The notes under the pieces are model-generated. The model searched no databases. It was not told the DNA's origin and saw only the letters and a program-made list of their open reading frames with translations. A stretch of 17,979 nucleotides of DNA from Isotricha intestinalis (lineage: Eukaryota; Ciliophora; Litostomatea; Vestibuliferida; Isotrichidae), in NCBI GenBank assembly GCA_023807065.1, contig JAJJLU010004130.1:1-17979 (forward strand). Reading direction: 5' to 3'. The number at the start of each line of letters is the position of its first letter. Position 1 is the first letter of the stretch. A program made the translations under genes and the position numbers. This document shows positions 8,857-16,877 of the stretch, one piece after another.

Positions 8857-10425
8857 ATGGGTTTATGTCAAAGTATACAAAAAACATCTAATTCTCCATC
8901 ACAAACAAATGCAATAAAAACAGAAGAAACAACAATAAATTCTATAAAAGAAAAAGGAAATATAAACAAATCAAAAAAAGAAGATTTTTTAGCAGTAAAT
9001 AGTGGAATGATAGTAGATTCAAATAAAGAAAATGTAAAAGATAATTATCAAATATTATCTAAAATAGGAGAAGGATCTTATGGTGTAGTTTGGAAAGTAC
9101 GTCATAAAAAAACAAATTTAATAAGAGCAATGAAGAAAATAACAAAAAATTTATTATCAAAAACAGAAACAGTAAATGAAATAAAAAATGAAATTGAATT
9201 ATTAAAACAATTAGACCATCCTAATATAGTAAAAATATTTGAATTTTTTGTTGAATATGATGGATATTATTTAATAACAGAATATTTACAAGGAGGAGAA
9301 TTATTTGATGCAATCAAAAAAAATGGTTCTTTTTTTGAACCAATAGCAGCAAATATTATGTATCAAATATTTAGTGCTATTAATTATTGTCATTCTATAA
9401 ATATTATACATAGAGATTTAAAACCAGAAAATATTTTAATTGATTCTATTAATCAAAATACAGGATTTTTAAGTATTAAAATTATTGATTTTGGTACTGC
9501 AAAAATTTATGAAAAAAATAAAAATGAAAATAAAATTATAGGATCTTCTTATTATATTGCGCCTGAAGTTTTAGAAAAAAATTATAATGAAAAATGTGAT
9601 ATATGGTCATGTGGAGTTATATTATATACTTTATTAAGTGGAAAATTACCTTTTACAGGAAGAAAACAAGGAGAAATTTTAAGAAAAATTTTATTAGGAA
9701 AATATAATATGAAAGGAGATGCTTTTGATTCTATATCTTATGAAGGTAAAGATCTTGTCAAAAAATGTCTTGAAAAAAATGTTCAAACTAGAATTTCTGC
9801 AAGAGATGCTTTATTACATCCTTGGTTTAATAAATATCAAACTAGACAATATTTTTGTCAAGTTACTGAATATTTTTTAGAAAAAACTTTGGATAATATT
9901 AAAAAATATAGACCAAAAAATAAATTACAAGAATTAGCTTTAACTTATTTAGTTCATAATTTACCTGAATTAGATGAAATCAAATTATTATATAAAGTTT
10001 TTAATTTATTTAATACTAATGGAAATGGAAAATTAACTAAAAAAGAAGTTAAAGATGCTTTACATAAATATATGTTTAAAAATAGTAAACATAAACATAA
10101 AATTGGAAAACAAGCTGATGAAATTTTTAAAATAATTGATAATGATAATAATGGATTTATTGAATGTGAAGAATTTGCTAGAGCTGGAATTGATAAAAAA
10201 ATTTTAAGTGAACCTAATGTTTTAAAATTTTCTTTTGATTTTATTGATAAAGATCATTCTGGAGAAATTACTATACAAGAGTTAAAAGAAGTTTTTAAAA
10301 TTAAAAAAAAAGAAGATGAATTTTTATTAAAAAGAATCATTAGATCTATGGACACTGATTCTAATGGTAAAATTTCTTATAAAGAATATAAATATATGAT
10401 GTTAAAAATTATTGAACAAAAATGA
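8857..10425 (+). CDS. Calcium-dependent protein kinase (CDPK), N-terminally acylated
   Basis: 522 residues, a full-length CDPK. The start MGLCQS gives Gly2 (myristoylation) and Cys4 (palmitoylation), so plasma or ciliary membrane attachment is likely. The kinase domain spans about 64-324: GEGSYG glycine loop at 71-76, catalytic Lys93 (AMK), HRDLKPEN at 185-192 with Asp187, DFG at 211-213, APE at 235-237. A junction/autoinhibitory segment follows at about 330-372. The calmodulin-like part has four EF-hand loops starting at 386 (NTNGNGKLTKKE), 428 (DNDNNGFIECEE), 464 (DKDHSGEITIQE) and 499 (DTDSNGKISYKE). All keep Glu at position 12; the first has Asn instead of Asp at position 1 and may bind calcium more weakly. 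In this family calcium binding frees the kinase from autoinhibition. It stops at TGA (10423-10425), which shows TGA is a stop here. CDPKs occur in plants, alveolates and some other protists. Confidence 0.96.
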   Translation: MGLCQSIQKTSNSPSQTNAIKTEETTINSIKEKGNINKSKKEDFLAVNSGMIVDSNKENVKDNYQILSKIGEGSYGVVWKVRHKKTNLIRAMKKITKNLLSKTETVNEIKNEIELLKQLDHPNIVKIFEFFVEYDGYYLITEYLQGGELFDAIKKNGSFFEPIAANIMYQIFSAINYCHSINIIHRDLKPENILIDSINQNTGFLSIKIIDFGTAKIYEKNKNENKIIGSSYYIAPEVLEKNYNEKCDIWSCGVILYTLLSGKLPFTGRKQGEILRKILLGKYNMKGDAFDSISYEGKDLVKKCLEKNVQTRISARDALLHPWFNKYQTRQYFCQVTEYFLEKTLDNIKKYRPKNKLQELALTYLVHNLPELDEIKLLYKVFNLFNTNGNGKLTKKEVKDALHKYMFKNSKHKHKIGKQADEIFKIIDNDNNGFIECEEFARAGIDKKILSEPNVLKFSFDFIDKDHSGEITIQELKEVFKIKKKEDEFLLKRIIRSMDTDSNGKISYKEYKYMMLKIIEQK

Positions 10426-10570
10426 TTTTTTTTAATTTTAATTTGTCAAGTCATTATTTCATTTATTTTTTCTATTATGTTATATATATTTATTTTGAAT
10501 TTGAAACTTTAAAAAATTTATATTATAAAAAAAATGTAAAATTTAATTTATTATCAATGAAATTCACAAT

Positions 10571-10723
10571 CTAATTTTCTTTTTTTAATTTCTTCAATTT
10601 CTTTTCATTAGATTTAGAATTAATAATTATTTCATTATCTTTATTATATTGTTCTTTAACAAGTTGAATTTCATGATTATCATTATATTTTGTAATTCTA
10701 ATTCTGTTAATAATATATATTAA
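10571..10723 (-). pseudogene. Orphan coding-like 3' fragment between CDPK and WD40 genes
   Basis: On the minus strand this frame is open for 50 codons and ends in TAG (10573-10571). The codons look like real coding DNA here: it reads ITKYNDNHEIQLVKEQYNKD and ends in a Lys-rich tail (KKLKKLKKEN). There is no ATG in frame. Upstream, the same frame stays protein-like (a segment near 10838-10781 reads FVQELRKKKDIKIIEYINYK) but is broken by TAA codons near 10724, 10751 and 10776. A GT...CAG stretch (10766-10704) could be an intron, but no choice of donor yields an upstream exon with a start, and no ATG lies on this strand before the WD40 gene. It looks like the 3' end of a lost gene or a fragment of a duplication. 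Chance is not excluded. Confidence 0.3.
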
Positions 10724-10931
10724 TTATTCTTTAATTGCTATATTTAATTTTTAAATAATATCTAACCTATTAAATTATTTATAATTAATATATTCAATTA
10801 TTTTTATATCTTTCTTTTTTCTCAATTCTTGAACAAATAGAATAAGAGAAAATAAACAAATATAAATAAAATGATAATTTTTAATAATAATTTAAATTAT
10901 TATAATTTCAAAATTTTAAAAGAAATAAAAA

Positions 10932-13900
10932 ATGAATGAAGAAAAAACAGAAGACAATAAAGACAAAATTCCAGAAGAAAACCAAGAAGAAAATTTTATT
11001 CTACAATATTCTCCAAGAACTGAATATTCAATGAAATTAGAAGAAGAAGAAAAAATGTATAATGAATTAAAATTGAATTTTGATCCAATAACAATAAAAA
11101 TAATCAAAAAGCATTTTAAAGAAAGATTAGGTGCATTAAAAAAAGAAGAAATGGTTGCAATTTTAAAAAATCATTTATTAGGATTTTTACCAAATCATCC
11201 AAATAGAGAAAAAATAATAGTAAAATTATTATTAAGATTATTTAGTGATATTGATTTAAATGATAACGGAGATTTAGAATGGAATGAATTTACAAATTAT
11301 ATTGTTCATTTAGGTTCTGATAATAATAAAGTTAAAAGCAAAGATTATAGATTAAAATTTTATGCTAAATCTCTTTATAGTATAAATCCTTCTGATTTAA
11401 CTGAACAAATTACTTATGCTTTTTGCCTTGAAAAACATAATGTTATTGGAATTGTACAAGAAGGAAAAAGTAATATTTTATTTTATGAAACTAAAAAATG
11501 TAAAAAATTAAAATGTTATATTGATTTAAAAGATATTCAAGCTCAAGTTGATATTTTAGAATTTTCAGAATTAAATAAAAGAGCAAATAAAATTTTAGAA
11601 AAAGAAGAAATTGAAAAAAGAATAAAAAAATTACAATTAAATTCCAAAAATAATAAACATAGACGTTCAGCATATTTATCTGAATTAAATAATGAAAATT
11701 TAAAACATAAAAAGAAAAAAGAAGATGAAAAAAAATCAAATAATACAAATAATTCAATAAACAATAATGAAATATTATCAAAAGGAGAATTAATAAAAAC
11801 ATCAATAAATAAAAAATTATCAATATTATGTACATGTTTTATTCCTGAATATGATATAATATTAGTAAGTGGAACAAATAATACAATAACAGCATGGAAA
11901 TTTGTTAAACAAGAAATAAAAAATGTAAATGTTACTCAAGATTTTAGATTATCAAAAGATGAATTAAGAATTGCAATTTTAATTGCAGATTCACCTCAAT
12001 ATGCAATGTGTTGGGATCCTGCTTTAAAATTATTGTTTACTGGACAAAAAGATGGAAAAATTTTAAAATGGGATTTAACGAAACCTAATCCTATTATTGA
12101 AGATATTTTAGATATTAAAATTGTTAAAAAAAAATCAAATAATCCTAATTTAAATATTGATAAAGAAAATAATAATAAAGATAATTCTAAAAAATTATTA
12201 GAACAAATAAAACAAAAATCTTTTAAAAATGTTAAAGAAAATGATTTAATATTATTTGAAGATAAAGATAAAAATATGAGTGTTAGTTGTTTATTATTAT
12301 TGCAAAAATTACAATTATTAGCAGCATCGTATTATAATGGAAATATAATATTATGGGATACTTTATTAAAAGATTATAGAAAATGTTATACTGATCAAAC
12401 AACAGGAATTTATTCAATGGCTTTTGATTCAATCAGAAATTTAATTTTTACTTGTGGATTTTCACATGATATTTTTGTATATGATCCTTATATTGATGGA
12501 TCTTCAGTTTATAAATTAATTGGACATAATTGGAGTATTAATTCAATTGAATGTAATGAAAAAGAATCTGAATTAATTTCAGTTGATATTTTAGGTACTA
12601 TTAAAGTATGGGATACTTCTCTTTTAATTAATTTTCAAACTATAAAATTAAATGAACAAATTGAAGATAATAATAGTAAAAAAAATCATAATATGGAAAA
12701 TTCAAAAAATAAAAAATTATCTTCAAATATGAAAATGTTATATATAAATAAACTAAAAAAAATATTTGTATATGGAAATAAATTATTATTCTTTGAAACA
12801 GACAGAGCAAATAATCCAGAATTAGCAGATGATCAAGTAATATGTTCATGTTATTATGATAAAACTGCGAAAACTTTATTATCTTTTTGTTTAAGAAAAA
12901 TAAAAATATGGAATATATTAACAGGAAAAGTAAAACAAATATATGATGATCCAATGGGAGGTGAAGTAACAGCAATAATAGTAGATAGAAATGTAAAAAG
13001 AGGATTTTTAGGTGATAATACAGGTAAAATTAGAAATATTAATTTAAAAAATGGTCAAATAATAAAAGATTTAACATCACATTCAACAGAAATTAAATTT
13101 TTATGTCATAGTATGTCATTAAATATAATTGCATCATGTTCAATAGATAATATTATAAAAATTCATAATGATGCAGAATTACTTGAAACTGAAGTTATAA
13201 AAGAATTATCGATTTTCCAATTTCAAGTAAGAGCTTTATGTATTGTTGATAGATTTAGTAGATTAGGAATTGGTTTGAGTAATGGAATAATTAAATTTTA
13301 TGATATTGAACATTTTCATTATGATTCAGATTTACAATCTGATCCTTCTATTATTAAAGATGAAGTTTCTGCTCTTGCTGCAATTGATGGTGTTGAATTA
13401 GTTTTATGTTGTTATTCTTCTGGTATTTGCAGATTTATTGTTACTCCTCCTTCTGCTGTCAAATTCAGTTCTATATATGAATTTAATAATTGCAATGATA
13501 AACTTCAACCTATTGCTATTTCAAGTATTGAATTTGATAAAGTTAATCATTTAGTTTTTATTGGAGATTTATTAGGAAATATAAAATGTTATAATATATC
13601 TGAAATATATGATATTATTAATAATGTTATTGAAAATGAACAAAGAAATTTTGATAATGAAACTATTATTACTAAGGAAAATTATGATTTATTTACTAAT
13701 ATTAAAATTGTAAATTTATGGTCTATTGAAGCACACAAAGAATCAATTAGACATATACATTATGTTGATATTGAACCTAGAATTATTATTACAACTTCAC
13801 ATGATTTAAGAATTAAAATTTTTGAAGCTGAAACTGGAAAATATCAAGATGAATTTAGACAAATTTCAAATAGAATTAAACCAGTTCCAATTGGAATTAA

Positions 13901-14849
13901 ATTTTATTTATTAGATCCTTTTAGTGATGATAGCAAAATAAAAAGTGAGCCTTTATATTTTTATAGGAAAGATATTGAAAAATTTAATCCTATGATTCAT
14001 CAAGAAAATTCCAATCAACAAATATCTGAATATTCAAAAAAAATTACTGAATTTAATGCAAAGGAAAAATTATGGGTAAATTGTAGAAATTCAAACTTAC
14101 CTTATCAAATGAGTAATAATTGGAATTTAAAAATTAACGTTGATAAAGTTTTAGAAAATGAAGAGATAGAATATCAAAAAACATTTAAAGTAGTAAAAGA
14201 AGTTGAAAAAATAACAAATGAAACAGAATTAATATTACAAGAAAAGTCAATTTATAGTGATACTTATAAACCAAAATATATTGAAGAAATGACTGATTTA
14301 GAACAAATAAAAGAATTTAGTAAAGTTATTGCTGAAAGATTAAGAAATGTTAAATTAGCAGTTAGTAAAGCTAATTTAAATCAAAGTAAAATGATTGATT
14401 TAACAAGGAAAGAATTTGGAAAAAAAATGAATAAAAGTAGAAGTTCAATTAATATAAAAAAAAATAGTTATATTCAAGAAATAAATAAGAAATCAAATAA
14501 TAAAAGTATAATAAATGATAATAATAAATCTATGATTAAATTAAAAAATAATTTAGTTCCTACTTTGCCTAAAATTAAATCTAAATATAATTTTATCCAA
14601 ACAAAAATTAATACACCAGGGGATATGTTTAATAAATTACATGATGATTTTAAAAATGGTTATTCACAATTATTTTTACCGTTTAGAATTTTAATTATGA
14701 AATCAAAAAGACAAAATAAACTTTTAATCAGAAGTAAAAGTCAAAATGATCTTGAAGAAAGAGATAAAAGAATAAATGAAAATGAATTAAGAATAAAAAG
14801 ATTAACATCATTAGAAGGTTATTTAAAACATTTAGAACAAATGCAATAA
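10932..14849 (+). CDS. EF-hand and WD40-repeat protein, WDR49/WDR64-like (ciliary)
   Basis: 1305 residues. An N-terminal EF-hand region has one clear loop at 108-119 (DLNDNGDLEWNE). About twelve WD40-type blades follow. The clearest are near 295-322 (TITAWKF), 356-382 (DGKILKWDL), 450-477 (NGNIILWDT), 492-519, 529-562 (GTIKVWDT), 636-663 (RKIKIWNI), 679-704, 717-747, 766-793, 812-837, 863-889 and 935-965. Together they are enough for two seven-bladed propellers. Lys/Asn-rich inserts interrupt the first propeller (about 240-280 and 395-440). The C-terminus (1050-1305) is charged and helical with no further domain. EF-hand plus double propeller is the layout of WDR49/WDR64 (also called CFAP337), linked to the ciliary axoneme. 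That link is from family knowledge and the exact orthologue is not settled here. The protein is cytosolic; calcium sensing by the EF-hand is plausible. The start has an A-rich leader. Confidence 0.9.
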   Translation: MNEEKTEDNKDKIPEENQEENFILQYSPRTEYSMKLEEEEKMYNELKLNFDPITIKIIKKHFKERLGALKKEEMVAILKNHLLGFLPNHPNREKIIVKLLLRLFSDIDLNDNGDLEWNEFTNYIVHLGSDNNKVKSKDYRLKFYAKSLYSINPSDLTEQITYAFCLEKHNVIGIVQEGKSNILFYETKKCKKLKCYIDLKDIQAQVDILEFSELNKRANKILEKEEIEKRIKKLQLNSKNNKHRRSAYLSELNNENLKHKKKKEDEKKSNNTNNSINNNEILSKGELIKTSINKKLSILCTCFIPEYDIILVSGTNNTITAWKFVKQEIKNVNVTQDFRLSKDELRIAILIADSPQYAMCWDPALKLLFTGQKDGKILKWDLTKPNPIIEDILDIKIVKKKSNNPNLNIDKENNNKDNSKKLLEQIKQKSFKNVKENDLILFEDKDKNMSVSCLLLLQKLQLLAASYYNGNIILWDTLLKDYRKCYTDQTTGIYSMAFDSIRNLIFTCGFSHDIFVYDPYIDGSSVYKLIGHNWSINSIECNEKESELISVDILGTIKVWDTSLLINFQTIKLNEQIEDNNSKKNHNMENSKNKKLSSNMKMLYINKLKKIFVYGNKLLFFETDRANNPELADDQVICSCYYDKTAKTLLSFCLRKIKIWNILTGKVKQIYDDPMGGEVTAIIVDRNVKRGFLGDNTGKIRNINLKNGQIIKDLTSHSTEIKFLCHSMSLNIIASCSIDNIIKIHNDAELLETEVIKELSIFQFQVRALCIVDRFSRLGIGLSNGIIKFYDIEHFHYDSDLQSDPSIIKDEVSALAAIDGVELVLCCYSSGICRFIVTPPSAVKFSSIYEFNNCNDKLQPIAISSIEFDKVNHLVFIGDLLGNIKCYNISEIYDIINNVIENEQRNFDNETIITKENYDLFTNIKIVNLWSIEAHKESIRHIHYVDIEPRIIITTSHDLRIKIFEAETGKYQDEFRQISNRIKPVPIGIKFYLLDPFSDDSKIKSEPLYFYRKDIEKFNPMIHQENSNQQISEYSKKITEFNAKEKLWVNCRNSNLPYQMSNNWNLKINVDKVLENEEIEYQKTFKVVKEVEKITNETELILQEKSIYSDTYKPKYIEEMTDLEQIKEFSKVIAERLRNVKLAVSKANLNQSKMIDLTRKEFGKKMNKSRSSINIKKNSYIQEINKKSNNKSIINDNNKSMIKLKNNLVPTLPKIKSKYNFIQTKINTPGDMFNKLHDDFKNGYSQLFLPFRILIMKSKRQNKLLIRSKSQNDLEERDKRINENELRIKRLTSLEGYLKHLEQMQ

Positions 14850-15166
14850 AAAATAATGTAAATTTTTTTATAAATAAAAATATTATTAAGTTTTTTTAAA
14901 TCATAAGAAAACATAAAATTAAATTAATTTTAAATCTAATATTTTTTTTGTAAATTTTAATCTTTAAATAATAAATAAATTTTTCACAAATTTGAAGTTC
15001 GAATAAGAAAAAGCAATAATTAAATTATACATTAAAATCAAATAATTTTTAAAAAGTGATTTATAATTTTATATACACTTCAAAAAAACATATATACTAA
15101 AAATATTTAATTAAAATAAAAACATTTAATAATAAAAAACAATAAACAATTAAATATTATAAAAAA
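14850..15166. other. Convergent intergenic spacer
   Basis: 317 bases between the 3' ends of the WD40 gene (+) and the kelch gene (-). It should carry both 3' UTRs and poly(A) sites. No reading frame is seen. GTTCGAATA at 14997-15005 resembles a tRNA T-loop, but no tRNA body surrounds it. Confidence 0.5.
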
Positions 15167-16145
15167 TTATAAACTTTTATCTTTAGGAGAGCCATCAAAC
15201 AAAATTAAATTAATTCTAAAATCATTTTCAGTAATGGTATGAATATAATTATTATTATCATAAAAAGCAAAATGATTTTTATTTAAATCAGAATAGCCTT
15301 GCATACTAAAAGAACATAATTTCCTCATATTTTCATTATATTTAGAAACACTATTATCTTTAATATTATATTCAACAATATCATCAGTTTCTTTAAAATC
15401 ATTATTAAATCCTCCAAAAATATAAATTTTATTAGAACTTTCAAATTTAATTCCAACAGAAAAATTTCTAGCAAGTAAATTTTCATTATTTTTTAAATGA
15501 ATTTCTTCCCATCTTTCCATTTTAAGCATATTTAATTTTAATATAAATTCCATATTACAATTATTTAACTGTGAATAACCTCCAAATAAATAAATACAAT
15601 TATTTTTTTCATCTCCAATTAAACAACCTTTATATCTATCTTCATTTAAATCAGGTAAAGCTTTCCATCTTTTATCAGAAATAGAATAATATTCACATTC
15701 AATTTGTTCTTTTCCTCCAACAACAATAATTAAATCTTTTTTATATGAAAGTAAAGAAGGATAAATATGAGGAAAAATAGAATTTACTAAAAATTCAATT
15801 GAAGGATTTGATTTTGTTAAATCTATATATGATAAAAATGCTCCTACTGTATTATTCATATTTTCTTCACTTATTCCACATAAAAATAATGAATTTAATA
15901 TTGGAATTTGACTTATTCCATCTAAACTCTTTAATACTCGAAGTATGATTTTTATTTCCAAACATATCTCTTCTTCTAAATCAAATATTTTCATATAACA
16001 TATTTGAGATTTATTTACTTGAACTAAATAACATAATTTTTTGGAAAAAGGATTTAAACTATTTTAAAATTTTTGTTACATATTTTTTATGATTGTTAAT
16101 AGTTTTATTTTACGTTTTATCTTTGCAACATTCAGCTCCTCCCAT
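15167..16145 (-). CDS. Kelch-repeat protein with acylation-type N-terminus, two exons
   Basis: Proposed model: exon 1 at 16145-16114, a 55-base intron at 16113-16059, exon 2 at 16058-15167, giving 307 residues. Exon 1 encodes MGGAECCKDK plus two bases of the next codon; splicing adds the third base and joins in frame to LNPFSKKLCYLVQVNKSQ. Gly2 with Cys6 and Cys7 suits myristoylation and palmitoylation. Exon 2 is also open from an ATG at 15994, but the 21 codons before it continue the same beta-strand pattern up to the acceptor, so that ATG is probably internal. The product is a beta-propeller with three clear kelch motifs: Gly-Gly at 125-126 with Trp142, 170-171 with Trp194, and 226-227 (spliced numbering). 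The N-terminal blades are weaker. Kelch propellers are protein-interaction platforms and no catalytic domain is attached, so a membrane-tethered adaptor is the best guess. The partner is unknown. Confidence 0.78.
16059..16113 (-). other. Predicted 55-nt GT-AG intron in the kelch gene
   Basis: Read on the minus strand it begins GTAAAATAAAAC and ends TTTTAAAATAG. It is more AT-rich than the flanking exons and has in-frame stops (TAA, TAG) in the exon 1 frame. Removing it joins the exons in phase 2 without a stop. It is the only intron I can support in the window. Confidence 0.7.
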
Positions 16146-16877
16146 TTATTTTTTTTAATTTTTTTTATTTGAAATTATTTTTTTTTTAATTAAAAATTTA
16201 ATAAATAATTATTCAGAATCAATTATATTTTCATAAAACTTAAAGAAAAAAAGATTTGGATTTAAAATGAAGATTTTAATATTTGATAAAAATGAACAAA
16301 TTTTTTTTTCTTTCTTTTCATTTCAATAATTTAAACAATTGAATTAAACTTTTATACTTGAAAAATCATTTTTTAATAAAAAAAAACAAAAATATATTAA
16401 TTCAAGTTTATCATTAATATGAAAGAATCTATTTAAATAATTTATTATTTTCTTATTATTATAAAAAAATATATTCTAGAAATTATAAAATGAATTTTGG
16501 ATCATATCAGAATAATAATATTCAATCTAATATATTTTAAATAACATATTTTTCTAATATTTATTTTTCATCAATTATAATTTAGTTCATTCAATATTTA
16601 TTCACCGATTAAAAAATCAAAAATAAATTGTTATTAAAGATTCTCAAATTTTAGATGAAACAATGCCTTCAAAATAAAAACAAAGCATCAAAATATAATA
16701 AAAAAAAAATTTGTTAAAAAAGAATGTTTCATGATTTATTGTAAAAAATAAGATAATATATCCTAAATAATTTCCAATTAAAATTGTAAAAAAATTTGAT
16801 AAGAACAAAATTTAGAATTAAGAAGTATATTTTTTTTTATAATTTTAATTGAAAAAATTTTAATTATATTTTTAATT
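16146..16877. other. Divergent spacer between the kelch gene and the GTPase gene
   Basis: About 730 bases between two 5' ends. Next to the kelch start the minus strand is A-rich (AAATTAAAAAAAATAA before ATG), like other leaders here. Two very short + strand frames begin with ATG after A-rich sequence: 16267 (20 codons, MKILIFDKNEQIFFSFF...) and 16490 (17 codons, MNFGSYQNNNIQSNIF). Neither is followed by a GT that would rescue it, and neither has a known match. Around 16610-16700 the text is again coding-like in short pieces (IVIKDSQILDETMPSK) with stops between. This may be decayed sequence or chance. No intact gene is seen. Confidence 0.5.

Noticed and set aside
14990..15010. tRNA gene suggested by a T-loop-like GTTCGAATA
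   Set aside because: No acceptor, D or anticodon stems can be drawn around it; the flanks are plain AT-rich spacer.
15167..15994. Kelch gene as a single exon starting at the ATG at 15994
   Set aside because: The upstream 21 codons are open and protein-like up to a splice acceptor. An out-of-frame ATG lies just before (16001), and there is no A-rich leader there. The spliced start at 16145 explains all three points.
16490..16852. A small gene starting MNFGSYQNNN
   Set aside because: It stops after 16 residues and no GT donor lies nearby to splice around the stop. Further reading needs TAA/TAG read as Gln.
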